From Echiichthys vipera (Eukaryota > Chordata > Actinopteri > Perciformes > Trachinidae): 64,000 bases of DNA. Numbering within the stretch: the stretch's first letter is position 1; each line of letters opens with the position of its first letter. The translations under genes and the position numbers were made by a program. Of this stretch, positions 45,420 to 56,794 are shown in pieces. The DNA is taken from contig OY829668.1 of assembly GCA_963691815.1 (NCBI GenBank), positions 13,996,643-14,060,642 of the forward strand, written 5' to 3'. The notes below the pieces were generated by a model, which made no database searches, was not told the DNA's origin, and was given only the letters and a program-made list of their open reading frames with translations.

Positions 45420-45952
45420 TATAACAGTAAACTGCTACTTTTTTTCTTGTAGATCTGCCACTTTAATCTCGTAAATCTGCGACTTTATTTTCTCGTAGAT
45501 TTGCTACTTTTTATTTCATAAATCTCCTAATGTTTCTTGTAGATTTACTTCTTTTAATCTCATACATCTGCTACTTTATTTTCTCATAATTTTGCTACTT
45601 TTAATCTCATCAATCATCTACTTCTTTCTCGTAAAATTGCTACTTTTAATCTCATAAATCTGCTACTTTTTCCTCATAGATATGCTACTTTTAATCTCAA
45701 ATGTACGACTATTCTCGTAGATTTGCTACTTTTTAATCGCATATCTGCTACCTTTTTTCTAAAGATTTGCTACTTTTAATCTCATAAATCTGCTACTTTT
45801 TCCTCATAGATTTGCTACTTTTAATCTCAAACGTATGACTGTTCTCGTATATTTGCTACTTTTTAATCGCATATCTGCTACCTTTTTTCTAAAGATTTGC
45901 TACTTTTTAATCTCATAAATCTTCTACTTTTTTCTTGAAGATTTGCTTCCGG
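45420..45952 (+). repeat. Rep44 array 2
   Basis: About 12 units of TTTGCTACTTTTAATCTCAT plus a CTGCTACTTTTT block. A segment starting TGCTACTTTTTCCTCATAGA (45661) recurs at 45791, a 130-bp higher-order duplication. Confidence 0.9.
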
Positions 45953-47560
45953 CCAGTTGCTCGTTGGTGGGCTGCGCTGTGACAAAACAATCTTGACTAC
46001 TCTTCTGTTATGCTAGTGCTTCCATCTTGTCGCGCGAAATGCACCTGACGTGCCGCCCGTCTTGAAGTCGCATCTGTACATTGACTTTGTTCGTAATCCT
46101 GTCGCATCTGTTGTGTCCGGTCTGTACGCACCTTTAGGATGATATCGCCATCGTGAAGTTAATTTATGTTAAAGTGTTAATGGTAATTCCCATTGTGTGT
46201 TAGCATTGCGCTAACACCTGTATCTACTTCTGGCTTCATAAAGGTTCTGTTTTTGTACTCGACAGCTTATAAAAATGGAGTTCTGCTTTTTACGCTCTAG
46301 GTAGAACATCCCAGCAGACAGCAGCATTTAGGCTTTTCTGTGTCTTTTGCTAGCCCAAGGTTAGACAGTTAAAGATAATTATTGACCTTGAATTGTAACA
46401 GTTAGACAGTTATGGTTAGCATAGGTCATCAGGCAGCAAGTCTCGCAAGTTTTCGTACATCTAGGGTAATGCAGGTTTACGCAAAAAATCCCATAAAACT
46501 AAAGATCAAGATATTTTGATGTACAAGACCACAGGAAAAGCGCTGTGACATTGTGGTTAAAGCATCTATCTGATCAAAATTAGGAGTTTCTCCAAATACA
46601 CACAATCAAGTTAATGTAAAAACACTGGTGAATTGGTGAAACCGAAGTTGAGCTTAAAAGGAGAGTGATTAAGTGTGTCCTCGGGCCCCAAATGGCCAAA
46701 AATATACATTAATGCAGATTTAACTAAAGCGTAGAGGTTTGTACAGGCGAACACTTCTTCATTGACTTATTATTATTCAAATGCATGAAGTCTTTTATTG
46801 CCATTTATTGAGGCTAACATGATACATCAAGCACAAATGCGTTCTTGTTCGTACAGGTTGGATTAATCCTCTGCTGAAAATAGACCCTAACAACAGCTGA
46901 GAGCTACAGAGAGAGAGTCGGGAGGTCATTACTGGCACCAATTTTCTCTTCGGAATTGCCAAAAATACCCCACCAAAGGCCAGATTTACATATGAAATAA
47001 TGCCCTGCGCATTTCATTCAGCGTGTGCTGAAAATTAGCATGTAATTATCACCTGATCTACTGCAGCAGAAGCTCATCACACCAGCGGCGTTCACAGGAG
47101 GATTTATCGGAGCTCCGAACACAAATGATAATGTGATGCTGCATAATAGCACTCAGAAATGAAGTAACAAGGCTTCACTTTGACTTCACCAGGGAATAAG
47201 AATGTCTCTACCTCACTAAATTACAACAAAGCGAAATATTTAGACATATCACTGCAATGCTAAATGTAAATTTACGTTAATTAAACGTCAAGTTTACGTT
47301 TAATGAACTCAAAAACCACGACTACCTGAGTCGTCCTTGGTTGCTTCATCTCATTCAATACATATATCATGCAAAAATATATTCAATAAGTGATATCTGT
47401 TTATTTATTAACGTCTCTTTTTCCATGTAATTCTTTCTTTTGCAAAGTGCCTCAACCTTTTAATTCAACAAATTCACATCCAGCCACAGCCAGAACCTGT
47501 TGCTTTATCAAATCTCCCATCATTGCACAGTGTGTGTAATGTTCACTGATTTCATGTTGG
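45953..47560. other. Apparently single-copy segment with a satellite fragment
   Basis: 46130-46220 is a piece of the 183-bp satellite (CATTGTGTGTTAGCATTGCG). The rest has no recognised feature. The stretch 46970-47130 looks unique. Confidence 0.4.
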
Positions 47561-47564
47561 TGTA

Positions 47565-47722
47565 CTTTTTAAATACAAATCAGTTCCTTCACAACCTTTG
47601 TGCTGGATGAAAATTAATTTGTCTTCCTTCCAAAAAACGCCATAAAAATCTGAGTGGTGAAGATTTCGGGGGGGAAATGGATGGCTCAAACAAACACAGG
47701 ACCAAAACTCAATATTGAGGGT
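47565..47722 (+). repeat. Rep44 spacer module, copy 1
   Basis: CACAACCTTTGTGCTGGATG ... AATGGATGGCTCAAAC ... GACCAAAACTCAATATTGA precedes Rep44 array 3 and recurs at 48543-48690 before array 4. Confidence 0.85.
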
Positions 47723-47734
47723 AAAACAAAACAC

Positions 47735-48540
47735 TTTCTTCTCGTAGTTTTGCCACTTTTAATCTCATAAATCGGCGACTTGATTTGCCCGTAGATTTGC
47801 TACTTTTACTCTCATAAATCTGCGACTTTATTTTCTTTTAGATTTGGTTGTTTGAATCTAAATCTACGACTTAATTTTCTTGTAGATTTGCCACTTTAAT
47901 CTCATAAATCTGCGACTTTAATTTGTCGTAGATTTGCTACTTTTAATCTCATAAATCGGTGACTTGATTTGCCCGTAGATTTGCTACTTTTACTCTCATA
48001 AATCTACGACTTAATTTTCTTGTAGATTTGCCACTTTAATCTCATAAATCTGCAACTTTAATTTGTCGTAGATTTGCTACTTTTAATCTCATAAATCGGC
48101 GACTTGATTTTCTTTTAGATTTGGTTATTTGAATCTAAATCTACGACTTAATTTTCTTGTAGATTTGCCACTTTAATCTCATAAATCTGCAACCTTAATT
48201 TGTCCTAGATTTGCTACTTTTAATCTCATAAATATAAGACTTTTTTTCTGGTAGATTTGCTTCTTACAATCTCATACATCGGCAACTTTATTTTCTCATG
48301 AATTTGCTATTTTTAATCTCATTAATCTGTTAATTTTTACTCGTAGATTTGCTACTTTTAATCTCATAAATATAAGACTTTTTTTCTGGTAGATTTGCTT
48401 CTTACAATCTCATACATCGGCAACTTTATTTTCTCATAAATTTGCTATTTTTAATCTAATTTAATAAATCTGTTAATTTTTACTCGTTTATTTGCTACTT
48501 TTAATCTCATAAATCTGCTTCTTTGTACACGTTTAATATA
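47735..48540 (+). repeat. Rep44 array 3
   Basis: About 18 units of the 42-45-bp family. Segments repeat at about 182 bp and 138 bp offsets, indicating duplicated multi-unit blocks. Confidence 0.9.
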
Positions 48541-48542
48541 AT

Positions 48543-48690
48543 CAGTTTCAACACAATCTTTGTGCTGGATGAGATTTAATTTGAATTTCTTCCCCCCAAA
48601 ACCGCTATAAACATCTGAGTAGCAAGGAGGTCGGGGTGGATGGATGGCTCAAACGAACATGGACCAAAACTCAACATTGATTTATTTCAA
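48543..48690 (+). repeat. Rep44 spacer module, copy 2
   Basis: Homologous to 47565-47722 with a few indels (CACAATCTTTGTGCTGGATG). Confidence 0.85.
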
Positions 48691-48805
48691 TCCTGAAGTG
48701 ACAACTTCATTTTCTAGTAGATTTGCCACTTTTAATCTCATGATTCTGCATCTTTTTTTCTAGTAGATTTGCTACTTTTAATCTCATAAATCTGCTCTTT
48801 TGACA
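48691..48805 (+). repeat. Rep44 array 4
   Basis: Two to three units, including TAGATTTGCCACTTTTAATC and TAGATTTGCTACTTTTAATC. Confidence 0.85.
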
Positions 48806-49637
48806 CTTTGCAGTTATACATAATGAAAATGCGACAAAAAAACGGAACAAATGTCCTTTTTGTTTTTGGTTCTTCTGGTTCGCTGTCAGTTAATTGTACT
48901 TAAATAACATAACTGTGTCTAGCTAACGACATCGACATAATGTGTGAGAGAGAGGCTAAAGCCACATTACCTAACTTTATAAGTAGTATTGAAATATGAA
49001 GGTTGCATTTTTTACCTTGATGTTATTGGCTGAGGTTGTGTGTCTTATCCAAACACACATTCAATACAGACCCAAAACATTAATATGTCAAGGTTTGATT
49101 TGGTTACATACACTTTATTTTTACATTATTCGTGAAAAATAGCTGCATATAAAGCACAGTAAAAACCCCTGATGTCATTTATAAACGTGTCTGGCCTACA
49201 TGCACGATGAGGATTATGTCAAATATCCCTCTGTAGGAAAACACTTGGTAAAACCTGAACAACTCTGCGTGTTATTCAGAAATGTCATTCCTTTTTTTCT
49301 GGCACTTGCGCGTCCTCTCCCCCCGGAAGACAAATGGTGCCCTTTAACTGAAACGTATCTTTCACCTCCAGTCATCTGCCAGTCCCCGCACACATTACCC
49401 AACACTGCTACTGCTAGGTTATTATCATGCAGAGGAGCGCGGAGGTGTTAATAGGAGAAAGAAAAACCTCCCGAGCCGCAGATGAACAAATCTCCACTGT
49501 CAAAACAACACGGGTTAGTGCTCATGCTTCACCGCGCTATGGAAGAAAAAGGAAAGGAAAAAAAAAGGAAGGAGAGGGACATGATCGTTTTAAAATCTAA
49601 ATTCATCAGAAGAGACAAGATAACATGCAGAGATCAC
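48806..49637. other. Apparently single-copy segment
   Basis: No recognised feature apart from a purine-rich run near 49545-49580. Confidence 0.4.
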
Positions 49638-50078
49638 CAGTGGCGTGCACAGGGGGGGTTCAACAATTGGGCCCCCCTCATGGCCCAATTGTTGAAAAAC
49701 GTGTACCTAAGTGTCTTCTAAGAGCCAAAACATTGTGCTAAAGTGGCCTCTAGGAGCCAAAACGTGTGCTAAAGTGCCCTCTAGGAGCAAAAACACGTGC
49801 TAAAGTGCCCTCTAGGAGCCAAAACGTGTGCTAAGGTGCTCTCTAGGAGCCAAAACATGTGGTAAAGTGCTCTCTAGGAGCCAAAACGCATGCTAAAGTG
49901 CCCTCTAGGAGTCAAAACATGTGCTAAAGTGTTCTCTTGTAAGCCAAAACGCGTGCTAAATTCCTCTCTGGGAGTCAAAACACGTGCTAAAGTGTCCTCT
50001 AGGAGCCAAAATGTGCTAAAGTGGAGAGGACGCGCTATATGTGCCCTTTTTTTCCTTTTTCGTCTATGCATGCCACAG
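49638..50078 (+). mobile_element. Rep31 hAT-like MITE, copy 8, complete with 8-bp TSD
   Basis: The left end CAGTGGCGTGCACAGG and right end GTCTATGCATGCCACAG are imperfect inverted repeats (10 of the first 12 positions pair). The flanks carry a perfect 8-bp duplication GAGATCAC (49630-49637 and 50079-50086), which together with CAGTGGC-type ends points to the hAT superfamily. End B begins with a 15-bp perfect hairpin (49659-49673 with 49682-49696). The middle is about ten 31-bp units (GTGCTAAAGTGCCCTCTAGG then AGCCAAAAC). No transposase is encoded; the element is 441 bp and non-autonomous. Confidence 0.88.
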
Positions 50079-50289
50079 GAGATCACGTTTGACTTCAGGT
50101 GAGTACTGGAAGCTCCTTCCTGTTTAGAGGCGCCTTCTCACCTCAGACTCCAAAGAGGAAAGAAGTTGATACAAAAAAAAAATTGAGTAGCTGAGAAGTG
50201 CACTCAAAAGCCCTTTAAAGGGAGCAAAAAAGAGAGGGAGGAGGGAAAGGGAAAAAACACAGACTGTATAATAAAGATGGCTGTGTCTG
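50079..50289. other. Short unique segment
   Basis: No recognised feature beyond the right target duplication. Confidence 0.4.
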
Positions 50290-50535
50290 CCATCAGGTTC
50301 TTTCTCATCTAGTGTGATTGTATAGAAGTCAATGAGAAAATAAGCCTAAAATTCTCACTTGACATTTTCCTAATGAGTTTATGATCTCAATATCTAGTTT
50401 CAAGTCTAATTCAATACAACATGATGTTTATTTTGTCATTTATGCTCCCATTTAGAGTCAAATAGACCAGAAAGCAGGTTACGTTTTTTAATTTCACAGT
50501 TTAATCTCACAGTGTTTTCAATTCATCACACTTCA
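50290..50535 (-). repeat. Dispersed MITE-like repeat fragment
   Basis: GTATAGAAGTCAATGAGAAA, TCACTTGACATTTTCCTAAT and TCTAGTTTCAAGTCT are the inverted counterpart of sequence at 18920-19030. Confidence 0.7.
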
Positions 50536-50639
50536 TCTGTCGCCTCAAAATTTCTTGATCGGCGTTCGGTTGCATCTTGCTAACAAAGCTAGCTAGCTGG
50601 TGACTTAAGGGAAACTGTCAAATTTCACTCGGCAGCTCA

Positions 50640-50922
50640 TCCAACAGCAATCCGGCTGTTCAGTCTGACGTAACGCCCTTTCAAAATATGATTTCCTTGT
50701 CTAAGCCACGTATTTCTGCAACACAGGGGTGCCGCATTCCCAGTTGTCTGAACAGGTCTGAATTTAAAAAAACAACGTAATTGTTATTTTACCTCTTTGT
50801 TATTGATTAAAAAGATGGTGAAAGAAAGAGGTGATCGTAATTGTTCACATGTTCAGCCGTTGCTGTCTGTTTTGTTTCAACAGAGCGTTTGGACCCGGAA
50901 ATCGAACTTTGAAAGGGTCAAA
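50640..50922. mobile_element. Long-TIR MITE, copy 2
   Basis: Left arm CCGGCTGTTCAGTCTGACGT, AACGCCCTTTCAAAATATGA; right arm GGACCCGGAAATCGAACTTT, GAAAGGGTC, where it is truncated. Same element as 15630-15900. Confidence 0.8.
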
Positions 50923-51194
50923 AATGAAAGTGCTATTAACATAGATAAAATTATACATGTAGGCTTGTAGCTGCCTTATTTCTCAGAATCTTGGGCATTT
51001 CAAAATAAAGTTGTACTAAAGTAATGCTGCAAAACTGTTTTTTTGGCCTGTTTGTAGTTTTTTATACAACATAATATTTTCGTGAGCATTATAGTTTGAA
51101 CTTTCTTCTCGTAGGTTTGCTCATTTTAATCTCATAAATCTACAGGTTTTTCTTGTAGATTAGCAATTTTTAATCTCATAAATCTGAAACTTTT
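50923..51194. other. AT-rich sequence with Rep44-like units
   Basis: 51100-51190 contains TTTAATCTCATAAATCT twice, two degenerate Rep44 units. Confidence 0.6.
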
Positions 51195-51290
51195 ATGCTA
51201 AGTCTGTTTTGTTTCAACAGAGCGTTTGGACTCGAAAATCTTATTTTGAAAGGGTGTTACGTCAGACTTAACTGCCGGACAGTCACTGAC
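51195..51290. mobile_element. Long-TIR MITE, single arm (copy 3)
   Basis: TCTGTTTTGTTTCAACAGAG, CGTTTGGACTCG and GAAAGGGTGTTACGTCAGAC match the right arm of the 15.6-kb copy. Confidence 0.75.
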
Positions 51291-51670
51291 GGACAAGACA
51301 ACCACAAGGACCAGAGGAAAGGGTGCATATCCGTCTTTACAGTAGGGTAGCAATGGGCCGTAACGCTTCTCCCCAGCTCCGCCATTTTGTCCAAATGTGT
51401 GGTTACGTTGAATAAAACAAGATGGGGACCGCAAAAATGCCAACTGCTAACTTCCCAAATGGGGAAGTGTTTTCATTTTAGTTTTTTAGTTTTTTGGCTT
51501 TTTATGTATTTAATTTTACTTTACAAAATGTGCCCCCAAATAATTTCAGTTACGTGTACACAAAAAGGTGCAAAACGTTTCCTGTCCATTCCACACAACA
51601 GTACGGTCGTCAACAAACCAACGGGTGGCCTCACGGTGGCTACGTCCATCTCTATTAGACAGTCTGTGGA
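51291..51670. repeat. Dispersed MITE-like repeat
   Basis: CCGCCATTTTGTCCAAATGT, AACAAGATGGGGACCGC and CCTCACGGTGGCTACGTCCA match the fish repeat at 19150-19280. Confidence 0.6.
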
Positions 51671-52477
51671 AAAAACTGACCAAAAAAGAAAAAAAAAGGA
51701 GGTCTGCAGGTTTGCTCTCATGCACAAGTGTCAGGCTGTTATTTTGTTGGTCAAAAAATGAGGTAAAAAAAGGAAAAGAGAAAAATACCTTCGTCACCGC
51801 CATCATCATTACTGTTGAAATCTGCGCCGTGCGTGTTTGTGTTGGCCCCTAGTGTTGAGGAGAAAAGTAGAATAAGGGGAAACATTTCAAAAGTCTAAAA
51901 AAGAAAAAAGAAAAAAAAGAGTCACTTAAAAATGCATGAAAAAGGTCAGGCTGGGAAGACCAACGTGGAGCACAGCAGCCCGGCAGGACCCAGGATACAG
52001 TCAGTCAAAGAGCCTGCGCTTCTCTGCTGCGTTTAACACGCGAAGAAATCAGAAGATCGGCGTCCACACACGCATTTGAGCTCCGTACTGCGCCTGAAAA
52101 CACATTTACTCCACCTACACTGGAAACAGTAAGCTTATTGTCAACAGTTTCCATTAAACTTTACTTTACTTTAAATTATATTTGCGTCAGTCATTTCAAC
52201 ATGGATTTTTCTAGTTTGTAAACAAAATAATTTAAAGCAACATATTTCTGTTATTCCCATTATTAACCGAAGCGTCCAAAGTTATATAAACCAATATGAT
52301 GTTTGAGTCAAATCTACAGACACAAACAAAACAACAAAGTGTAACTTAAATTACATAGAGCTAACCATGGTGACTAACTGTCGACAGAGACAGTAATTCA
52401 CCTTTTTGTCAGATATTAGAAAAGATAGTTCAGGTGTTTAAAGTGTGGCTGTATGAGGTTCTTATCCATAGTCGGTG
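51671..52477. other. Intronic sequence, no feature recognised
   Basis: Non-repetitive apart from A-rich runs near 51895-51920. Confidence 0.4.
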
Positions 52478-53225
52478 TGTTAGCTACTGAAGCTAATGTG
52501 TTTTTAGCTACTGAAGCTAATGTCACTCACTCATCTTCAACTTCTTATCCAGGGTCGGGTCGTGGGGGCAGCAGCTCTAGCAGGGGACCCCAAACTTCCC
52601 TTTCCTGGGCCACATTAATCAGCTCTAACTGGGGGATCCTGAGGCGTTCCCAGGCCAGTGTGGATATATGATTTCTCCACCTTCCCCGAGGCCTCCTCCC
52701 AGCTGGACGTGCCTGGAAAACCTCCCTAGGGAGGCGCCCAGGGGTCATCCTTACTAGATGATCCTGAAATACCTCAACTGGCTCCTTCCAACGCAAAAAC
52801 GAATGTGTGTTAGCTATTGAAGCTAATGTGTGGTAGCTACTGAAGCTAAAGCTAACATGTGGTAGCTACTGAAGCTAATGTGTGTTAGCCACTGAAGCTA
52901 ATGTGTGTTAGCAACTGAATCCAATGTGTGTTAGCCACTGAAGCTAATGTGCGTAAGCTACTGAAGCTAATGTGTGGTAGCTACTAAAGCTAATGTGTTA
53001 GCTACTGGAGCTAATGTGTGTAAGCTACTGAAGCTAATGTGTGTTAGCTACTAAAGCTAATGTGTGTTAGCCAATGAAGCTAAAGTGTGTTATCTACTGA
53101 AGCTAATGTGTGGTAGCTACTGGAGCTAATGTGTGGTAGCTACTGAAGCTAATGTGTTGTAGCTACTGAAGCTAACATGTGTAAGCTACTGAAGCTAATG
53201 TGTGGTAGCTAGTGAAGCTAACGGT
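52478..53225 (+). repeat. Rep23 array, split by a LINE fragment
   Basis: About 20 units of a 23-bp sequence (GTGTGTTAGCTACTGAAGCT then AAT). Two units lie left of the insert (52478-52525) and the rest right of it (52800-53225). Confidence 0.9.
52529..52798 (-). mobile_element. Non-LTR retrotransposon 3' fragment
   Basis: The minus strand encodes the C-terminus of a LINE ORF2: RWKEPVEVFQDHLVRMTPGR, LPREVFQARPAGRRPRGRW, then LELLPPRPDPG. It is followed by AAGTTGAAGATGAGTGAGTG as the 3' tail. It is nested in Rep23, with AATGT on both sides as a possible short target duplication. The clade is not certain. The frame is open through about 83 residues. Confidence 0.82.
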
Positions 53226-53960
53226 GTCCTGCTGTGGACGGAGGTAGCAGATAAACAGATTTTAGACACTTAAAAAAACAAAAACCTAATAAATCAATTT
53301 TCACAACTTTACCTTGACGTCAAACCGACTTTCTGACTGGAACTGAAGCTGTTAAATTCATCTTGATGCTCTCTTCAAACCCACCAGACTCCATTGACAA
53401 AAACAGTAATTTAACCTCACAGAAACACAGGAGGTTCTGGTCCGCTGCTGCCTCCATCTATTAATTAGTTTCTTAATTTATTCGTTGTTGACACTTTAAA
53501 ACACCAAAGTCACACAATAACACAAACAAACTAACTGACAGAGGCAACGGTGGAGCAGAAACTGTGACTGTTAAATCACTGTTTTTATCTATGGAGTCTG
53601 GTGAAAAATGGGAGTTATAATATGGGGTTATTACTTTAAGTGCTGCTTCACTGTCATGAAACAAAGCGGACATGATATTAATTAGCTGTTGCTAATTATC
53701 CATTAGTCCTTAAACTCTTACTCTGCTCAGACTGTGTGGTCTCGCTGTGCCGCTGCCGCCTGCCCGGCGATATGTGCTGTAGCGTTTACCGATCAACAAA
53801 TGGTGGAGAATGTGTCTCACCGGGAGCAGGACGTGGCAGCGGAGCAGGGGCGGCGGAGTGTTTGCACAATATCACTGAGAGGGCAAGCTGCACAAACACG
53901 GGCTAGTGCCATGTCACTGTAACCAGGCCGAGCGTGAAGAGCCACATCTGCTCCGGCTGT
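53226..53960. other. Apparently single-copy segment
   Basis: No recognised exon. CpG-bearing near 53740-53900. Confidence 0.4.
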
Positions 53961-54050
53961 TCACACGCACGCACACGCACACACACAATCACGCACGCAT
54001 GCACGCACGCACACACACACACGCACCCACACACACACACACACACTCAG
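53961..54050. repeat. (CA)n / ACGC microsatellite
   Basis: About 85 bp of CA with interspersed CG, giving GCACGCACAC-type stretches. Confidence 0.9.
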
Positions 54051-54132
54051 AGTAAATAAACTGCTGCTTTATTCACCTGATGGCTGATGCTGACTGAACT
54101 GATTTTTGTAACAATCCAAATAATACAATTAT

Positions 54133-54718
54133 TCTCCATGCCATGCTAACTTTAGGGTGATGCTAACCTCAGGGAGATGCTAACTGCAAAACGATGCTAA
54201 CTTTAGGGTGATGCTAACTGCACAATGCTAACTTTAGGGTGATGCTAACTGCACAACGATGCTAACATCAGAACGTTTCTAACTTTAGGACTATGCTAAC
54301 TTCAGGGCCATGCTAACTTCAGAGTGATGCTAACTTTAGGGCCAAGCTCACTTCAGAGTGATGCTAACTTTAGGGCCATGCTAACTTCTGAATGATCCTA
54401 ACTTCAGGGCCATGCTTACTTCAGAGTAATGCTAACTTTAGGGCCATGCTAACCCCAGGGCCATGCTGACTTCAGGGTGATGCTAACTTTAGGGCCATGC
54501 TCACTTCAGGGCTATGCTTACTTCCGAGTGATGCTAACTTTAGGGCCATGCTAACTTCAAAATGATTCTAACTTCAGGGCCATGCTGACTTCAGGGTGAT
54601 GCTAACCTTAGGGCCATACTCACTTCAGGGCTATGCTAACTTCAGAGTAATGCTAACTACAGGACCATGCTAACTTCAGGGTGATGCTAACTTTAGGGCC
54701 ATGCTAACTTCAGGGTCA
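54133..54718 (+). repeat. Rep17 array 1
   Basis: About 34 copies of a 17-bp unit ATGCTAACTTYAGGGYS, with alternation of TTTAGGGCC and TTCAGGGTG forms. Confidence 0.9.
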
Positions 54719-54970
54719 TTTTTTTATTTAAAAAAGCATTCAAATACAGAAAAAAATTAAATTAATAAATACAATAAACAATAGAATAAATGGGTTATTT
54801 ACCAATTTTAATGGAGGTATTTTTTTCTGAAAGAAGTAAAATGTCTATTTAATGAAGACGAGTTATCGTTTGTCTTTTTTTAGTCATTTGAAACCGTCCA
54901 TACTTCTGTGTCGAGGAGGAGAATTGTGTTATTGCGTTGAAATGCACATTATTGTTACGGGTGATGCGGA
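54719..54970 (+). repeat. Rep17 flank, copy 1
   Basis: AGGGTCATT, TTTTTCTGAAAG.AGTAAAAT, GTTATCGTTTGTCTTT, TCATTTGAAACC and GCACATTATTGTTACGGGTG recur at 57316-57495 after Rep17 array 2. Confidence 0.88.
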
Positions 54971-55544
54971 TCGACACGGTTATCGAACTGTGTGGACAAC
55001 TGGGACAGGACGCCCCGAGTGATTCGTCTTTTTATGGCATAAAAACTTGCAAAAAGAAGAAATTCACAGTATGTGACTGTGAGTGCAGCACAGGTTTGGG
55101 CTGAAGGCTACAGCAGATAAAGTGCTGACTCGACACCCCACACATTACATAATCACTTGATGCGTTTGGCTTGGAGATGCAAGTAAATAAAACTGAACTG
55201 CAGTGGCTCGGAAAATGCGGTCTTGGAGCCATTTTCTCTTTTCTGTTTACCTCTGTTTACCTCACTTTATCTCCGCCCTATAAACTGCTGCAAAGAGTGT
55301 TTTAATTTAAGGAACAGCTCGCTCCAGTGCTGCACAGATGGCTGAAAAATGTCTTCTGGTTTTGGAGCTGGGAATAAATCATGTCCGCGGCTGAAACATT
55401 AAGCTGTTGGTAGAGCCTGCAGCTGCAAGAATCTACCTCAGACCGCAGCGGAACAACACTCACAGAGCAACGCATTCTCATCTACGGATTAGATCTGCCC
55501 AAATACGTTGGAGGGAACACTGACACAGGGCAACTTGTTAAGAC
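54971..55544. other. Apparently single-copy segment
   Basis: No recognised feature. Confidence 0.4.
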
Positions 55545-55985
55545 AACAAAAGGGGATGGTTCAGTTTAGACGACAAAAGGAGACGGTTAAGTTTGGATGA
55601 CAAAGGTGACTGTTAAGTCTAGTCGGCAAAAGGCGACGGATAAGTTTAGAGGACTAAAGGTGACGGTTAAGGTTTGACGACAAAAGAAGACGGTTAAGTT
55701 TAGTTGACAGAAGAAACGGTTAAGTTTAGACAACAAAAGGTGATGGTTAAGTTTAGACGCCAAAAGGCGACGGTTAAGGTTTGACGACAAAAGAAGACGG
55801 TTAAGTTTAGACGACAAAAGGAGACGGTTAAGATTAGACGACAAAAGCTACGGTTAAGTTTAAACGACAAAAGGCGACGGTTAAGTTTAGATGACAAAAG
55901 GAGACGGTTAAGTTTAGAGGACAAAAGGCGACGGTTAAGTTTAGTCGACAAAAGGCGACGGTTAAGTTTAGAGGACAAAAGGTTG
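55545..55985 (+). repeat. Rep27 array 6
   Basis: About 16 units in the GACGGTTAAGTTTAGACGAC orientation, with GAAGACGG and TTTAGAGGAC variants. Confidence 0.92.
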
Positions 55986-56790
55986 TGGGTAATCAACGTG
56001 GATTCTGGCGCTCTTACTTATATTCTTATACTGATTTCGTTCTTTGCTCTGGATGTAATTTCTAATAAATGCGTGGATTACAGATGAAATAAAGTGCGAT
56101 ACAGGTTTATAAAACAGTGCATGAGGACGGACCACAGAGACACTAACTCTGATCCAGCCCCTCTTTTTCTGCCTCCAGCGCCTCACCTCCACCTCATATG
56201 CCCGGCCAACGGGTTTAGCAGGAAATCTAAAAAAGGCGGCGACGAAGCAGTCACTTGAGCGCGCAGTGCCGGCGGGAGTGGATTTTCCTCTTACAACCTC
56301 AAATCAGATGACAAAGAATAGGCATGGCTTAATCCGTAAACCCACTCGAGGTTCAGTAAAACTATAAATCCCCCCCTGATCCTCAGCTGGCGGGATTTTT
56401 TGACATTACACCGGATTTCTGAAAAGGCCAACTTGGGGGATATAAAGATGATGGGCAGTGAGGGGAGCTCTAACGGGGATAGACGTGTCACTCTCCGCAG
56501 AGCTCAGACTGTAGAGATGCATTATTATCACTCTTTTCTGAGTCGCTCTCACACTTCAGGCCCCAGGACTTGGTACTCATTTACAAAGCTCGGCGTGCAC
56601 AAAAACCTTGCGTAGACAGGCGGAAATGTGCGGTAAAATGTGAGGTATTTCTAGAAAAATGATTTGCGGAGAAGCGTGCGTATTCCTACGGCAACTATCA
56701 CCCGTGCACAGAGCTCCCGCAAAATGTATCGACTCGGGAGTCAGTAGCAATCGATGGAAACACCATGAAATACAGCTGAGTCAGCAGAAA
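55986..56790. other. Mostly single-copy segment
   Basis: 56519-56572 (CATTATTATCACTCTTTTCT) is shared with 57494-57540, and CCCCAGGACTTGGTACT (56561-56577) is the inverse of 57604-57619. Otherwise nothing recognised. Confidence 0.45.
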
Positions 56791-56794
56791 AAAA

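Noticed and set aside
54133..54718. Interstitial telomere repeats (TTTAGGG/TTAGGG in Rep17)
   Set aside because: The hexamer occurs only once per one or two 17-bp units, never in tandem TTAGGG runs.
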